64,000 nt of DNA from an uncultured Coriobacteriaceae bacterium (GTDB taxonomy: Bacteria > Actinomycetota > Coriobacteriia > Coriobacteriales > Coriobacteriaceae). Position 1 is the first letter of the stretch. Each line of letters starts with the position of its first letter. Location of the stretch: contig CALUOB010000001.1 in the NCBI GenBank assembly GCA_944322175.1, forward strand, positions 1 through 64,000. Direction: 5' to 3'. The position numbers were made by a program, and so were the translations under genes. Of this stretch, positions 8,338 through 16,877 are shown piece after piece. The notes beneath the pieces are model-generated. The model searched no databases. It was not told the DNA's origin and saw nothing but the letters and a program-made list of their open reading frames with translations.

Positions 8338-10530
8338 ATGTCGCTACACTTTGACAGCGCCGCGGGCACCTTCACCATCCATACGGCCAACACCACGTAC
8401 CAGATGAAGGTTGACGAGTACGGCTACCTGCTGCACCTCTACTACGGCGCGCGTACCGAGGGCTGTATGGACTACCTGGTTACGTATGCCGACCGAAGCG
8501 GCATGTGTGCGAGTCCGCACGACGTTGCGGACCGCACGTACTCGCTCGACGTGCTGCCACAGGAGTACGCCTTCCAGGGCGCCGGCGACATGCGCAACCC
8601 GCTTCTCGTCGTGCGGGACGCCGAGGGCACGTTCGGCTGCGACCTGCGCTACGTGCGCCACGAGATCCGGGACGGCAAGTACGGCCTGCCCGGGTTCCCG
8701 GCGGTGTACTCCGAGTCCGCAGACGACGACGCCCAATCCCTCTCGGTGGTTCTCGCCGACAAGCGCACCGGTCTCGAGGTGGAGCTTCTCTACGGCGTGC
8801 TGCCCAAGCTCGACATCGTGACCCGCGCTGCGATCATCCGCAACACCGGCTCGAAGAAGTTCGTGCTCAAGCGGGCGCAGACCGCCTGCCTCGACATGGT
8901 GCACGGCGATTTCGACGTCATCACCTTCGACGGGCGCCATGCCATGGAGCGCCGTCCGAGCCGCCGCGCCGTGACGCACGGGTCGTTCTCGGTGGGCAGC
9001 CGCCGCGGCATGTCGTCCAACCAGTACAACCCCGTTATGATCCTCACCGACCGCGACACCACCGAAACCGCCGGCCGCGCGTGGTCCATGAGCTTCGTCT
9101 ACAGCGGCGGCTTTTTGGCCGAGGTCGAGAAGGACCAGTACGAGCAGGTCCGCATGCAGATGGGCCTCTCTGACGAGCAGTTCTCCTATCCGCTCGAGCC
9201 GGGCGAGCAGTTCGTGGTACCCGAGGTCATCATGACCTACTCGGGCGCCGGCCTGGAGAAGATCTCGCACAACCTGCACCGCTGCATCCGTAAGCACGTG
9301 TGCCGCGGCCCCTGGCGCGACCGACCCCGTCCGATTCTGCTCAACAGCTGGGAAGCGGCGTACTTCGACTTTACCGGCGACAGCCTGTGCCGTCTGGCCG
9401 ACAAGGCCGCCGAGCTCGGCCTCGACATGCTCGTCATGGACGACGGCTGGTTCGGCAACCGCTGCGACGACCTGCGCGCGCTCGGCGACTGGACCGTGAA
9501 CGAGGAGAAGCTCGGCGGCTCGCTCAAGCAGCTCGTTGACTACGTCAACGCCGAGGGCCTCAAGTTCGGCATCTGGGTCGAGCCCGAGATGGTGAGCGAG
9601 GACAGCGATCTCTACCGCGCTCACCCCGACTGGGCGCTCGCGATTCCGGGCAAGGACCCGGCGCTCGGCCGCGACCAGCTCGTGCTCGACATGAGCCGCG
9701 CCGACGTGCGCGAGAACATTTTCGAGCAGCTCTGCGCGGTTCTCGACCAAGCCAACATCGAGTACCTCAAGTGGGACTACAACCGCAGCATCGTGGACGT
9801 GTACTCGCGCTTTGCCACCGACCAGGGCAAGGTGCTCTACGACTACATCGCGGGCCTCTACGAGCTGCTCGAGCGACTGGTCGAGCGCTACCCGAACCTC
9901 CTCATCGAGGGGTGCTCCGCGGGCGGCGGACGCTTTGACGTGGGTATGCTCTACTACACGCCCCAGATTTGGACGTCCGACAACACCGACGCGCACGACC
10001 GCATGACCATCCAGTACGGCACGTCGTTCGGATACCCCTGCTCCGCGGTGGGCGCGCACGTGTCGGCCTGTCCCAACGAGATCAACGGCCGCGAGGTTCC
10101 GCTGAGCGCGCGCGGTCTGGTTGCCATGGCGGGCGGCGGCTTTGGCTACGAGCTCGACCTGGTCGAGCTGCCCGAGCGCGCCTGGGAGATCATCACCCAT
10201 CAGATCGAGACGTACCGTGAGATCGAGCACCTCGTGCGCGAGGGCCTGTACTACCGCCTGTCCTCGCCCAAGAAGGACCCGGTGTGCGCGTGGGAGTTCG
10301 CTGCCGAGGACGGCAGCGAGGCCATCGTGTGCGCCGTGGTTATCGAGGTAGAGGGCTACGGCGTGGCCGATTACGTGGTGCCGCGCGGCCTGACGCCCGG
10401 TGCCATGTACCGCGAGGTCAATTCCGACAAGGTCTACCCGGCAGATGCGCTCATGGATATGGGCGTTCCGCTGCCGATTTCGAGCGCGCCGTACATGAGC
10501 CGCATGTACCGCTTCGAGCGAATCGGCTAA
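8338..10530 (+). CDS. aga: Alpha-galactosidase, GH36
   Basis: A 730-residue cytoplasmic enzyme that removes terminal alpha-1,6-galactose from melibiose, raffinose and stachyose. The GH36 catalytic nucleophile is D480 in YLKWDYNR and the acid/base is D548 in WTSDNTDAHDR; the MDDGWFGNR and GIWVEPEMVSEDSDLY motifs and the beta-sandwich N- and C-terminal domains are also present. No signal peptide is seen, which agrees with substrate import by the upstream ABC system. ATG 8338 follows GAGGAG at a short distance; ATG 8317, seven codons upstream, is an alternative but lacks a ribosome site. Length matches bacterial tetrameric GH36 enzymes of about 730 residues. Confidence 0.95.
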   Translation: MSLHFDSAAGTFTIHTANTTYQMKVDEYGYLLHLYYGARTEGCMDYLVTYADRSGMCASPHDVADRTYSLDVLPQEYAFQGAGDMRNPLLVVRDAEGTFGCDLRYVRHEIRDGKYGLPGFPAVYSESADDDAQSLSVVLADKRTGLEVELLYGVLPKLDIVTRAAIIRNTGSKKFVLKRAQTACLDMVHGDFDVITFDGRHAMERRPSRRAVTHGSFSVGSRRGMSSNQYNPVMILTDRDTTETAGRAWSMSFVYSGGFLAEVEKDQYEQVRMQMGLSDEQFSYPLEPGEQFVVPEVIMTYSGAGLEKISHNLHRCIRKHVCRGPWRDRPRPILLNSWEAAYFDFTGDSLCRLADKAAELGLDMLVMDDGWFGNRCDDLRALGDWTVNEEKLGGSLKQLVDYVNAEGLKFGIWVEPEMVSEDSDLYRAHPDWALAIPGKDPALGRDQLVLDMSRADVRENIFEQLCAVLDQANIEYLKWDYNRSIVDVYSRFATDQGKVLYDYIAGLYELLERLVERYPNLLIEGCSAGGGRFDVGMLYYTPQIWTSDNTDAHDRMTIQYGTSFGYPCSAVGAHVSACPNEINGREVPLSARGLVAMAGGGFGYELDLVELPERAWEIITHQIETYREIEHLVREGLYYRLSSPKKDPVCAWEFAAEDGSEAIVCAVVIEVEGYGVADYVVPRGLTPGAMYREVNSDKVYPADALMDMGVPLPISSAPYMSRMYRFERIG

Positions 10531-10539
10531 CGCTTTGAG

Positions 10540-10574
10540 GCCCGGCGCACCCAAGGCAGGCGCCGGGCTGTTTT
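10540..10574 (+). terminator. Terminator after alpha-galactosidase
   Basis: Inverted repeat GCCCGGCGC (10540-10548) and GCGCCGGGC (10560-10568) followed by TGTTTT. Confidence 0.8.
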
Positions 10575-10723
10575 GTGCGACCCGTTCGAATGCCCGGAGG
10601 CGGGCTTTAGCTGGCCGTTCACCGTCTTAACGTCGGCGAGCGGCGCGCCCGTGGGTACGAAAACGGTATCAGCGCAGCTTAAGCGCGCTTGCAGCAAACA
10701 ACCAAGCACAGAGAGGAGCAGCT

Positions 10724-12304
10724 ATGGCAGAAAAGAAGTTCAGAAGCGTTGAGGAAGCCACGTCGGCGCTTGTCGCCTATGCCCGTGAGCGCGGGCTCAT
10801 CGGCGAGGACGACATCACCTACGTCACCAACATGCTGTTCGACGCTCTCAAGTACCAGCCCACCGGCGCGTTCATTCCCAAGGTGGGAGAGGCGCGCGCG
10901 AGCGAGCACACCCGCAAGCCCACGCTCGAGAGCATCCTGAGCGCGCTTCTCGACTACGCGGTGGAGCACGAGCTTATCGACGGCGGCATCGCGAGCCGCG
11001 ATCTGTTTGACACCCGCCTTATGGGCTGCGTCACGCCGCGCCCGAGCGAGGTCACGCGCGAGTTCTGGAAGCGCTACGACGAGTCGCCCAAGGCGGCGAC
11101 CGACTACCTGTACCGCCTTGCGCTCGACTCGGACTATATTCGCTCGTACCGCATTGCGAAGGACCGCAAGTGGGTCACCAAGACGCCGTACGGCAAGCTC
11201 GACATTACGATCAACCTTTCCAAGCCCGAGAAGGACCCCAAGGCCATTGCCGCCGCGCTTAAGAAGAAGAGCGGCGACGAGCCGTACCCGCGCTGCCAGC
11301 TGTGCCCCGAGAACGTGGGCTACGCGGGGCGCCTTGACCATCCCGCGCGCGAGACCATTCGCCTGATCCCGCTGACGCTTGCCGGCGAGAAGTGGTACCT
11401 GCAGTACAGCCCCTACGTGTACTACAACGAGCACTGCATCGTGCTGTCCGAGCGCCACGTGCCCATGAAGATCAACACCACCACGTTCGTGCGCCTGCTC
11501 GAGTTTATCGAGAAGTTCCCTCACTACACCGTGGGTTCCAACGCCGACCTGCCCATCGTGGGCGGCTCGATCCTCACGCACGAGCACTACCAGGGCGGCT
11601 GCTACGAATTTGCCATGGCGCGCGCCGACCTGCGCGAGAAGATCTCGTTTGCCGGCTTCGACGATGTCGAGGCGGGCATCGTCAACTGGCCGATGTCGGT
11701 CATCCGCCTGGACGCAGCGGACCCGGCGCGCCTCGTGACGCTGGCCGACAAGATCCTCACGGCGTGGCGCCGCTACAGCGACGAGTCGGTGGGCGTGCTT
11801 GCCGTGACTGACGACACGCCGCACAACACTATCACGCCGATCGCGCGTCGCCGCGGCGAGGGCTTTGAGCTTGACCTGGTGCTGCGCAACAACCGCACTA
11901 CCGACGAGTACCCCCTGGGCATCTTCCATCCGCATCAGGAGCTTCATCACATCAAGAAGGAGAACATCGGGCTTATCGAGGTCATGGGCCTGGCGGTGCT
12001 GCCGGCACGTCTCCTGGGCGAGATGAACCGCCTGAAGCAGGCCATTCTCTCTGGTGAGGACCCCTCTCAGGTGCGCGAGATCGCCGCGCACGGCCCGTGG
12101 GCCCACGAGATCCTGAAGAAGCATCCCGAGTACGCGCCCGAGAACGTCGACAGCATCGGCGAAGCCGGCCGCGACGAGCTCACGGCCATTATCGAGGAGG
12201 AGATCGGCCTGGTGTTTGCGCAGGTGCTCGAGCAGTGCGCCGTCTTTGCCGACACCGAGGACGGCCGCGCGGCCTTTGGGCGCTTTATCGAGAGCGTGCG
12301 CTAG
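10724..12304 (+). CDS. galT: UDP-glucose--hexose-1-phosphate uridylyltransferase, class II
   Basis: A 526-residue GalT that exchanges UMP between UDP-glucose and galactose-1-phosphate in the Leloir pathway. Sequence and length match the long Gram-positive class II enzymes rather than the 350-residue Enterobacterial type. Landmarks include RCQLCPENVGYAGR, YNEHCIVLSERHVPM and LTHEHYQGG, which takes the place of the His-x-His active site of the shorter class. A strong GAGAGGAGCAG site precedes the ATG. galK follows after 52 bp, and the alpha-galactosidase that releases galactose lies just upstream. No galE is present in the window. Confidence 0.94.
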   Translation: MAEKKFRSVEEATSALVAYARERGLIGEDDITYVTNMLFDALKYQPTGAFIPKVGEARASEHTRKPTLESILSALLDYAVEHELIDGGIASRDLFDTRLMGCVTPRPSEVTREFWKRYDESPKAATDYLYRLALDSDYIRSYRIAKDRKWVTKTPYGKLDITINLSKPEKDPKAIAAALKKKSGDEPYPRCQLCPENVGYAGRLDHPARETIRLIPLTLAGEKWYLQYSPYVYYNEHCIVLSERHVPMKINTTTFVRLLEFIEKFPHYTVGSNADLPIVGGSILTHEHYQGGCYEFAMARADLREKISFAGFDDVEAGIVNWPMSVIRLDAADPARLVTLADKILTAWRRYSDESVGVLAVTDDTPHNTITPIARRRGEGFELDLVLRNNRTTDEYPLGIFHPHQELHHIKKENIGLIEVMGLAVLPARLLGEMNRLKQAILSGEDPSQVREIAAHGPWAHEILKKHPEYAPENVDSIGEAGRDELTAIIEEEIGLVFAQVLEQCAVFADTEDGRAAFGRFIESVR

Positions 12305-12356
12305 GAGCAGACGATAGCGGGCGGGCCGCAGGCGCGGTCCCCGAGAAAGGAGATCC

Positions 12357-13604
12357 ATGAGTTCTTCTGATATGACGCTTCAGCTTGTGTACGGCGACGC
12401 CGCCCCTGCGGCGGCCGAGCGCTTTGCCGCTTTGGGCAAGCGCTTCAAGGAGGCCTTCGGCGATGCGGCGACCGAGTGCTTCTCGGCCCCTGGTCGCACC
12501 GAGATCATCGGCAACCACACCGACCACAACGGCGGCAAGATCCTGGCCGCGAGCATCACCATGGACACGGTTGCCGTGGCGGCTCCGAGCGGCAACAACG
12601 TGGTGACCATCATCTCCGAGGGGTACCCCGATCCCATCGTGGTCGATATCGACAAGCTCGCCGACGTGCCGCATTGCCAGGGGAGTGTCTCGCTCGTTGC
12701 CGGCATGCTGGTTGCCGCGCGCGAGAAGGGCTACGAGATCGGCGGTTTCAACGCAACCGTCTCGTCCGAGGTTATCCCCGCGGCGGGCGTGAGCTCGTCC
12801 GCTTCGTTTGAGATGCTCGTCTGCGTGATCATCGACCATCTCTTCAACGGCGACGCCATCGACACTGCCGACTACGCCCGTATCGGCCAGTACGCCGAGA
12901 ACCACTACTGGGACAAGGCCTCCGGCCTTATGGACCAGATGGCGTGCGCCGTGGGCGGCACCATCTACCTCGACTTCTCCGACGGCGTGAGCTACGAGAA
13001 GGTCGACTTCTCCTATGACGCGCTCGGCTGCGACCTCGTGATCGTGAACACGGGCAAGGGGCATGCCGACCTCTCCGCCGAGTACTCATCGGTTCCCGGC
13101 GAGATGCGCGCGGTGGCTTCCGAGCTCGGGGTCGAGAACCTGTGCGCCACCAAGGAGGACGTGCTTCTCGACAAGATCGCGGATCTGCGCGGCACGGTTG
13201 GCAACGACCGCGCCTTGCTGCGCGCGCTGCACTACTTTGAGGAGTGCGGCCGCGTGGAGAACGCCGTGAAGGCTCTGCACGACGGTGACCAGGCGCGCGT
13301 GCTGGAGCTTATCAAGGAGTCGGGCAACTCGTCGTGGAAGTGGCTGCAGAACGCCTACGTGGCGGGCGTGCCCGAGGAGCAGCCCATTCCGCTGGCCCTT
13401 GCGCTGACCGAGATCTTCCTCGGCAAGATCGGCGCGGGCGTGTGCAGGCTTCACGGCGGCGGCTTTGCCGGCGTGATCATGGCCGCCGTGCCCAAGGATC
13501 ACACCGCCGACTACATCGACTACATGGCTCGCGTCTTTGGGCGCGACAACATCTACGAGACCGGCATCCGCCAGGTCGGTGCCACCTGCCTCGGCAGTCT
13601 GTAG
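12357..13604 (+). CDS. galK: Galactokinase
   Basis: A 415-residue GHMP-family kinase that phosphorylates galactose released by the alpha-galactosidase, supplying GalT. Visible motifs are the galactokinase signature PGRTEIIGNHTDHNGG, the ATP-binding loop PAAGVSSSASFE, and near the C-terminus the third GHMP motif RLHGGGFAGVIMAAV. It has the N-terminal sugar-binding segment but is slightly longer at the N-terminus than E. coli GalK. GAGAAAGGAGATCC gives a strong ribosome site. It forms a short operon with galT and ends at a strong terminator. Confidence 0.95.
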   Translation: MSSSDMTLQLVYGDAAPAAAERFAALGKRFKEAFGDAATECFSAPGRTEIIGNHTDHNGGKILAASITMDTVAVAAPSGNNVVTIISEGYPDPIVVDIDKLADVPHCQGSVSLVAGMLVAAREKGYEIGGFNATVSSEVIPAAGVSSSASFEMLVCVIIDHLFNGDAIDTADYARIGQYAENHYWDKASGLMDQMACAVGGTIYLDFSDGVSYEKVDFSYDALGCDLVIVNTGKGHADLSAEYSSVPGEMRAVASELGVENLCATKEDVLLDKIADLRGTVGNDRALLRALHYFEECGRVENAVKALHDGDQARVLELIKESGNSSWKWLQNAYVAGVPEEQPIPLALALTEIFLGKIGAGVCRLHGGGFAGVIMAAVPKDHTADYIDYMARVFGRDNIYETGIRQVGATCLGSL

Positions 13605-13661
13605 GCGTAGGCACACTCCGGCGAGCGCGCGATGCATTCCCGCGTGCCTGCCTGTTGTGTG

Positions 13662-13699
13662 GCGCGCGCACGGAGCGGGAGCCGTGCGCGCGCTTTTTT
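13662..13699 (+). terminator. Strong terminator after galK
   Basis: Perfect 12-bp stem GCGCGCGCACGG (13662-13673) and CCGTGCGCGCGC (13682-13693) followed directly by six T residues. Confidence 0.92.
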
Positions 13700-13726
13700 G
13701 CACACGGCCTCCCTCGGCCGCGCCGA

Positions 13727-13852
13727 AAGATTACGCAATCAAACGGATTTGCCGGAAGATTACGCAAAGCACCGCACGTATTGGGTGAATAGGACGAGTA
13801 CCACCGTTTGGATGCGTAATCTTGTGGCAAAGACGGGCGTTTGCGTAGTCTT
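13727..13852. repeat. Cluster of AAGATTACGCAA motifs in both orientations
   Basis: AAGATTACGCAA occurs directly at 13727-13738 and 13756-13767, and inverted at 13812-13823 (TGCGTAATCTT) and 13841-13852 (TTGCGTAGTCTT, one change). The same 11-mer appears singly at 16874-16884 and 33622-33632. The block lies in the convergent gap between galK and the metallophosphoesterase gene. Function unknown. Confidence 0.85.
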
Positions 13853-13877
13853 GCGGCGGCTCTCTGTTCCGCGACCC

Positions 13878-14525
13878 CTAGATCGACTCGACGGGGAAGA
13901 AGAAGCGTCTGTTGCGGACGGGGAGCCGGTCCTCGGGGATGTCGATGATCTGCGCGCCGCAGACGTTCATGAGGGTCGTGCCGCTCGGGTGGTGACGCAC
14001 GCGCTCGATGCGGCCGTACTCGGGGTGAATGTGGCCGTGCAGCAGGTACGACGGTTTGAGCTGGTCGAGCACGGTGTTGAACGCATCGAAGCCACGGTGC
14101 GGCAGGTCGTTCATATCGCCGTAACCGCGTGCCGGCGCATGGGTGACGATCATGTCGACCCCGCCTGCGGCGTAGGCGAGAAGCGCCATGCGCGTGGCGC
14201 GGCGGTACATCTCTGACTCGGTAAAGCCGTACACGCGGTCGTTGTACTTGATCGAGCCTCCGAGCCCCATGAGTCGCAGGCCCTGGAACTCGCGGATATG
14301 TCCCTCGATCGAGATGCAGCCCTCGGGGAGGTGCTGACGGTACTCGGTGTCGTGGTTGCCCCACACGTACACGAGCGGCACGTTGGCGAGCGTGACGATG
14401 TGTTCTAGGTAACGCGCCGGCAGGTCGCCACACGAGATGATAAGGTCGACGCCCGCCATGCGGTCCCGGTCGTAATGGTCGGTCAGCCAGCGTTCCTCGG
14501 TGTCGGCAATGGCAAGGATCTTCAT
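13878..14525 (-). CDS. Calcineurin-like metallophosphoesterase
   Basis: A 215-residue cytoplasmic protein of the calcineurin-like phosphoesterase superfamily. Metal-binding motifs are AIADTEERW (the usual DxH is altered to DTE), SCGDLPARYLE, VWGNHDTEY, VTHAPARGYGD and LHGHIHPEYG, so the GD, GNHD, H and GHxH elements are present. Substrate unknown. Its ATG overlaps the stop of the upstream ParB/BMP-fusion gene by four bases (TCAT on the plus strand), which implies translational coupling and a shared task. The departure from the consensus DxH in the first motif is notable, because that histidine normally helps bind the first metal. Confidence 0.85.
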   Translation of the reverse strand: MKILAIADTEERWLTDHYDRDRMAGVDLIISCGDLPARYLEHIVTLANVPLVYVWGNHDTEYRQHLPEGCISIEGHIREFQGLRLMGLGGSIKYNDRVYGFTESEMYRRATRMALLAYAAGGVDMIVTHAPARGYGDMNDLPHRGFDAFNTVLDQLKPSYLLHGHIHPEYGRIERVRHHPSGTTLMNVCGAQIIDIPEDRLPVRNRRFFFPVESI

Positions 14526-16699
14526 CGCGCGTCCGCCTCTTTGTCGTGCACGCCCTCGGGCTCAGCGAACGGGCCTGCTTCCTGCCCCGGTGTCTTGTCG
14601 CACGTCTCGTCGTTCTTCTCGGCTGAGGCAGCGGGCGCCCCGTCCTCTTCGATAACCGGAACGACCGGTGCGTCCTCATCGGGGAGCTTCTCCGCCACCT
14701 CTTCTGCGGCGAGAAGAGCGGCGGACCCCGTGGTCTTTGCCTCGCTCAGCACGGCGCTGACCTCGGGCGCAACGGGAATAAGCCCCGACACGTCGACCTT
14801 CTCGAGGCTGTCGGCCGACAGCTCGCGCTGCTTGGGAATGCGGCCGATGACGTTCTCGTTAAGCCAGCTCATGCGCACGATCTCTTTGCTCGAAAGCCGG
14901 TCGGCCCCCTCGGGGCGCACCGTGCCCGCCTGGCTTACGAGCTTGCCCGCAAACGGATTGATGCGGCTGCTCAGCACCGACTCTCTCAGCACCTCTACCA
15001 GCGCTTTCTGGCCGCGGGGCAGCTCGTCGGCAAGGTTCACGTCGAGAATTCCCGTGCGCATGCCCCACCAGTAGTTGAGCGCCTGCCCGCGCCGTTCGTC
15101 GCCCTCTTCGCGCCACGCGTCGTTGCGAATCGACTGCACGATAAGCTCGTAGTAATGCCCCCACATCCACACGGGCTCGGCGAGGTGCGTCGCGGTGCCG
15201 TCCTTCTCGACGCGGTACAGGCCCCACGGGTCGTCGGGGCGCGTGGGGTCGGGGTAATCGCGCGCCGACACGATGCGCACGTCTGCCTCACACAGCTCGC
15301 GCCGCCAGTCGTAGTCTTTTGCTGAGAGCCACTTGAGGTAGACCTGGGCGTAGGGGTCGACCATGGCCGCGCCGATGGCAAACGCGTTGACCTCGGCAAC
15401 GCTGCCGTACACGGGCGCCTCTGCCACATAGCCCACGCGATGGTTGTCGGCCATGCTCGCCGCCAGCGCGCCGAGCAGGAACTTGGCCTCGTACAGGCGC
15501 CCGCCGAACGTGCGGACTGCGCTGTGCGAAAGGCTGACCGAGCAGTTGATGAACGTGCGCTCGGGGTGCAGCACGGCGGCGCGCAGCGCCTGGCTCATCT
15601 GCGTGGGCGTGATGGTGACGATAAGGTCGGCGTCGAACTCAATGGCCTCGCCGACCGCCCAGTCAAACTCGTCGTCGGTTACGCAGTCGAGGTAGACCTT
15701 CGTCTTGATCGTTGCGCCGAGGCGGTTCTCGAGCTCCAGCCGGCCCTTCTCGTGCAGGGCGGTCCAGCCGGAGTCGAGTGGGTTGCGCTCGTAGATAAAC
15801 GCCACGCGGAACGGCCTGGCGTGCACCGCGGTTTTGTACAGCGATTTGAGCTCCGGCAGCAGTTTTGGCTTTGCCTTGCTCGTGGTCGGGTCCTCCAAGA
15901 AGGCGATGGACTCCTCTTTGTCCGAGGACACCACGAACTCGTTCCAGATGTGTCGGACCATCTTGCCGACCTCTGTCGGAGAGGCCTGCTGAATGCGCCC
16001 CTTCTCGTAGATCTTGAGGTAGATGAGGAAGGCGTCGCCGATCTCCATGGGAATGGCGTCGCCGCCGTTGGCGCGAAACGCGTCGGCAAACGCGCCGAAG
16101 GTTGCGTCGAGCAGGCGCACCTGGTCGTCGGGCCAGGGCTCCTCGAGGTTCTGGTTAAAGAGGAAGGCGAGTTTAAGGTAGGAGCCCTCTTCGGCAAAGG
16201 TGATGCCGTACACGGGGCACACGCGGTAAAAGCGCATGAACTCCTGGTAGATGCGCAGGGCCTTGTCGTCTGAGGGCATGGGCACCACGCGCGTGATCTT
16301 GGCGGGAATGGTGGGCATGCCGAGGAAGCGCATGACCGAGGTGCGCTTGTTGCCTTCCTGCACGTAAAAGCGCTGCAGGAACTCGTACACCACGATGGGG
16401 TCGCGCAGGCCCTCGGCGCGCTGGGAGTCGATGAGGTCGCTCCACTTGCCGGCAAACTCGGAGCCGGGCTCCGCGAGCGGCATGAATCCGCTCGAGAACA
16501 TGTTCTGGCGGCCGCGCGTCTTGGTGCCCGCGATGAGTGACATGTCGATCTCGCGTGTGCCCACGGGAACCTCGCCGGCGCAGCCGTACCCTTTGAGAAT
16601 GTCGTCGAGCGCGGGCGGGTAGGGGTAGTGGCCGGCGGCGATTTCTGACTGCAGCTCCTTTTGGCCGCGTTTGTACGCCTTGCGGTAGTCGTCGAGCAT
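14522..16699 (-). CDS. Cytoplasmic ParB-like / BMP-family periplasmic-binding fusion protein
   Basis: A 725-residue protein without signal peptide or lipobox. Around residues 105-145, DPIVVYEFLQRFYVQEGNKRTSVMRFLG... resembles the ParB/sulfiredoxin fold (PIV, EGNKR, LG, IPAKI). From about residue 300, FRVAFIYERNPLDSGWTALHEKGR begins a BMP/PnrA-type type I periplasmic binding domain (DLIVTITPTQMSQALRAAVLHPERTFINCS, GYVAEAPVYGSVAEVNAFAIGA). The last 100 residues are Ala/Glu-rich and probably disordered. PnrA-type proteins bind purine nucleosides and are normally lipoproteins; here the domain must act inside the cell, perhaps as a sensor. AAGGAGG precedes the ATG, and the stop overlaps the metallophosphoesterase start. 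Confidence 0.75.
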   Translation of the reverse strand: MLDDYRKAYKRGQKELQSEIAAGHYPYPPALDDILKGYGCAGEVPVGTREIDMSLIAGTKTRGRQNMFSSGFMPLAEPGSEFAGKWSDLIDSQRAEGLRDPIVVYEFLQRFYVQEGNKRTSVMRFLGMPTIPAKITRVVPMPSDDKALRIYQEFMRFYRVCPVYGITFAEEGSYLKLAFLFNQNLEEPWPDDQVRLLDATFGAFADAFRANGGDAIPMEIGDAFLIYLKIYEKGRIQQASPTEVGKMVRHIWNEFVVSSDKEESIAFLEDPTTSKAKPKLLPELKSLYKTAVHARPFRVAFIYERNPLDSGWTALHEKGRLELENRLGATIKTKVYLDCVTDDEFDWAVGEAIEFDADLIVTITPTQMSQALRAAVLHPERTFINCSVSLSHSAVRTFGGRLYEAKFLLGALAASMADNHRVGYVAEAPVYGSVAEVNAFAIGAAMVDPYAQVYLKWLSAKDYDWRRELCEADVRIVSARDYPDPTRPDDPWGLYRVEKDGTATHLAEPVWMWGHYYELIVQSIRNDAWREEGDERRGQALNYWWGMRTGILDVNLADELPRGQKALVEVLRESVLSSRINPFAGKLVSQAGTVRPEGADRLSSKEIVRMSWLNENVIGRIPKQRELSADSLEKVDVSGLIPVAPEVSAVLSEAKTTGSAALLAAEEVAEKLPDEDAPVVPVIEEDGAPAASAEKNDETCDKTPGQEAGPFAEPEGVHDKEADAR

Positions 16700-16759
16700 G
16701 CGACCTCCTTAACGGGCTCCGCGCACGGCGCGCCCCGTCGGACGACCGGGTCGCATACG

Positions 16760-16791
16760 CGTGCTTCTCCTCCTAATAGTAGAGAAGCACG
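16760..16791. promoter_or_regulatory. 10-bp inverted repeat upstream of the ParB/BMP-fusion gene
   Basis: CGTGCTTCTC (16760-16769) and GAGAAGCACG (16782-16791) surround a 12-bp loop that contains a possible minus-strand -10 hexamer TACTAT. It lies about 60 bp upstream of the ATG at 16699. It could be an operator or a hairpin in the leader; no U-tract is seen. Confidence 0.4.
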
Positions 16792-16877
16792 AGGTCAGAA
16801 GATATGGCCGCAAGCGTTGAGAACCCGCTGCTACGGTATGCCCTCTTGCGCGCCAGGCGCCTTGTCGAACCACAAGA

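Noticed and set aside
8344-10554. A 736-codon open frame opposite the alpha-galactosidase
   Set aside because: It mirrors the GH36 gene, which has all catalytic motifs; the antisense product is low complexity and without a ribosome site.
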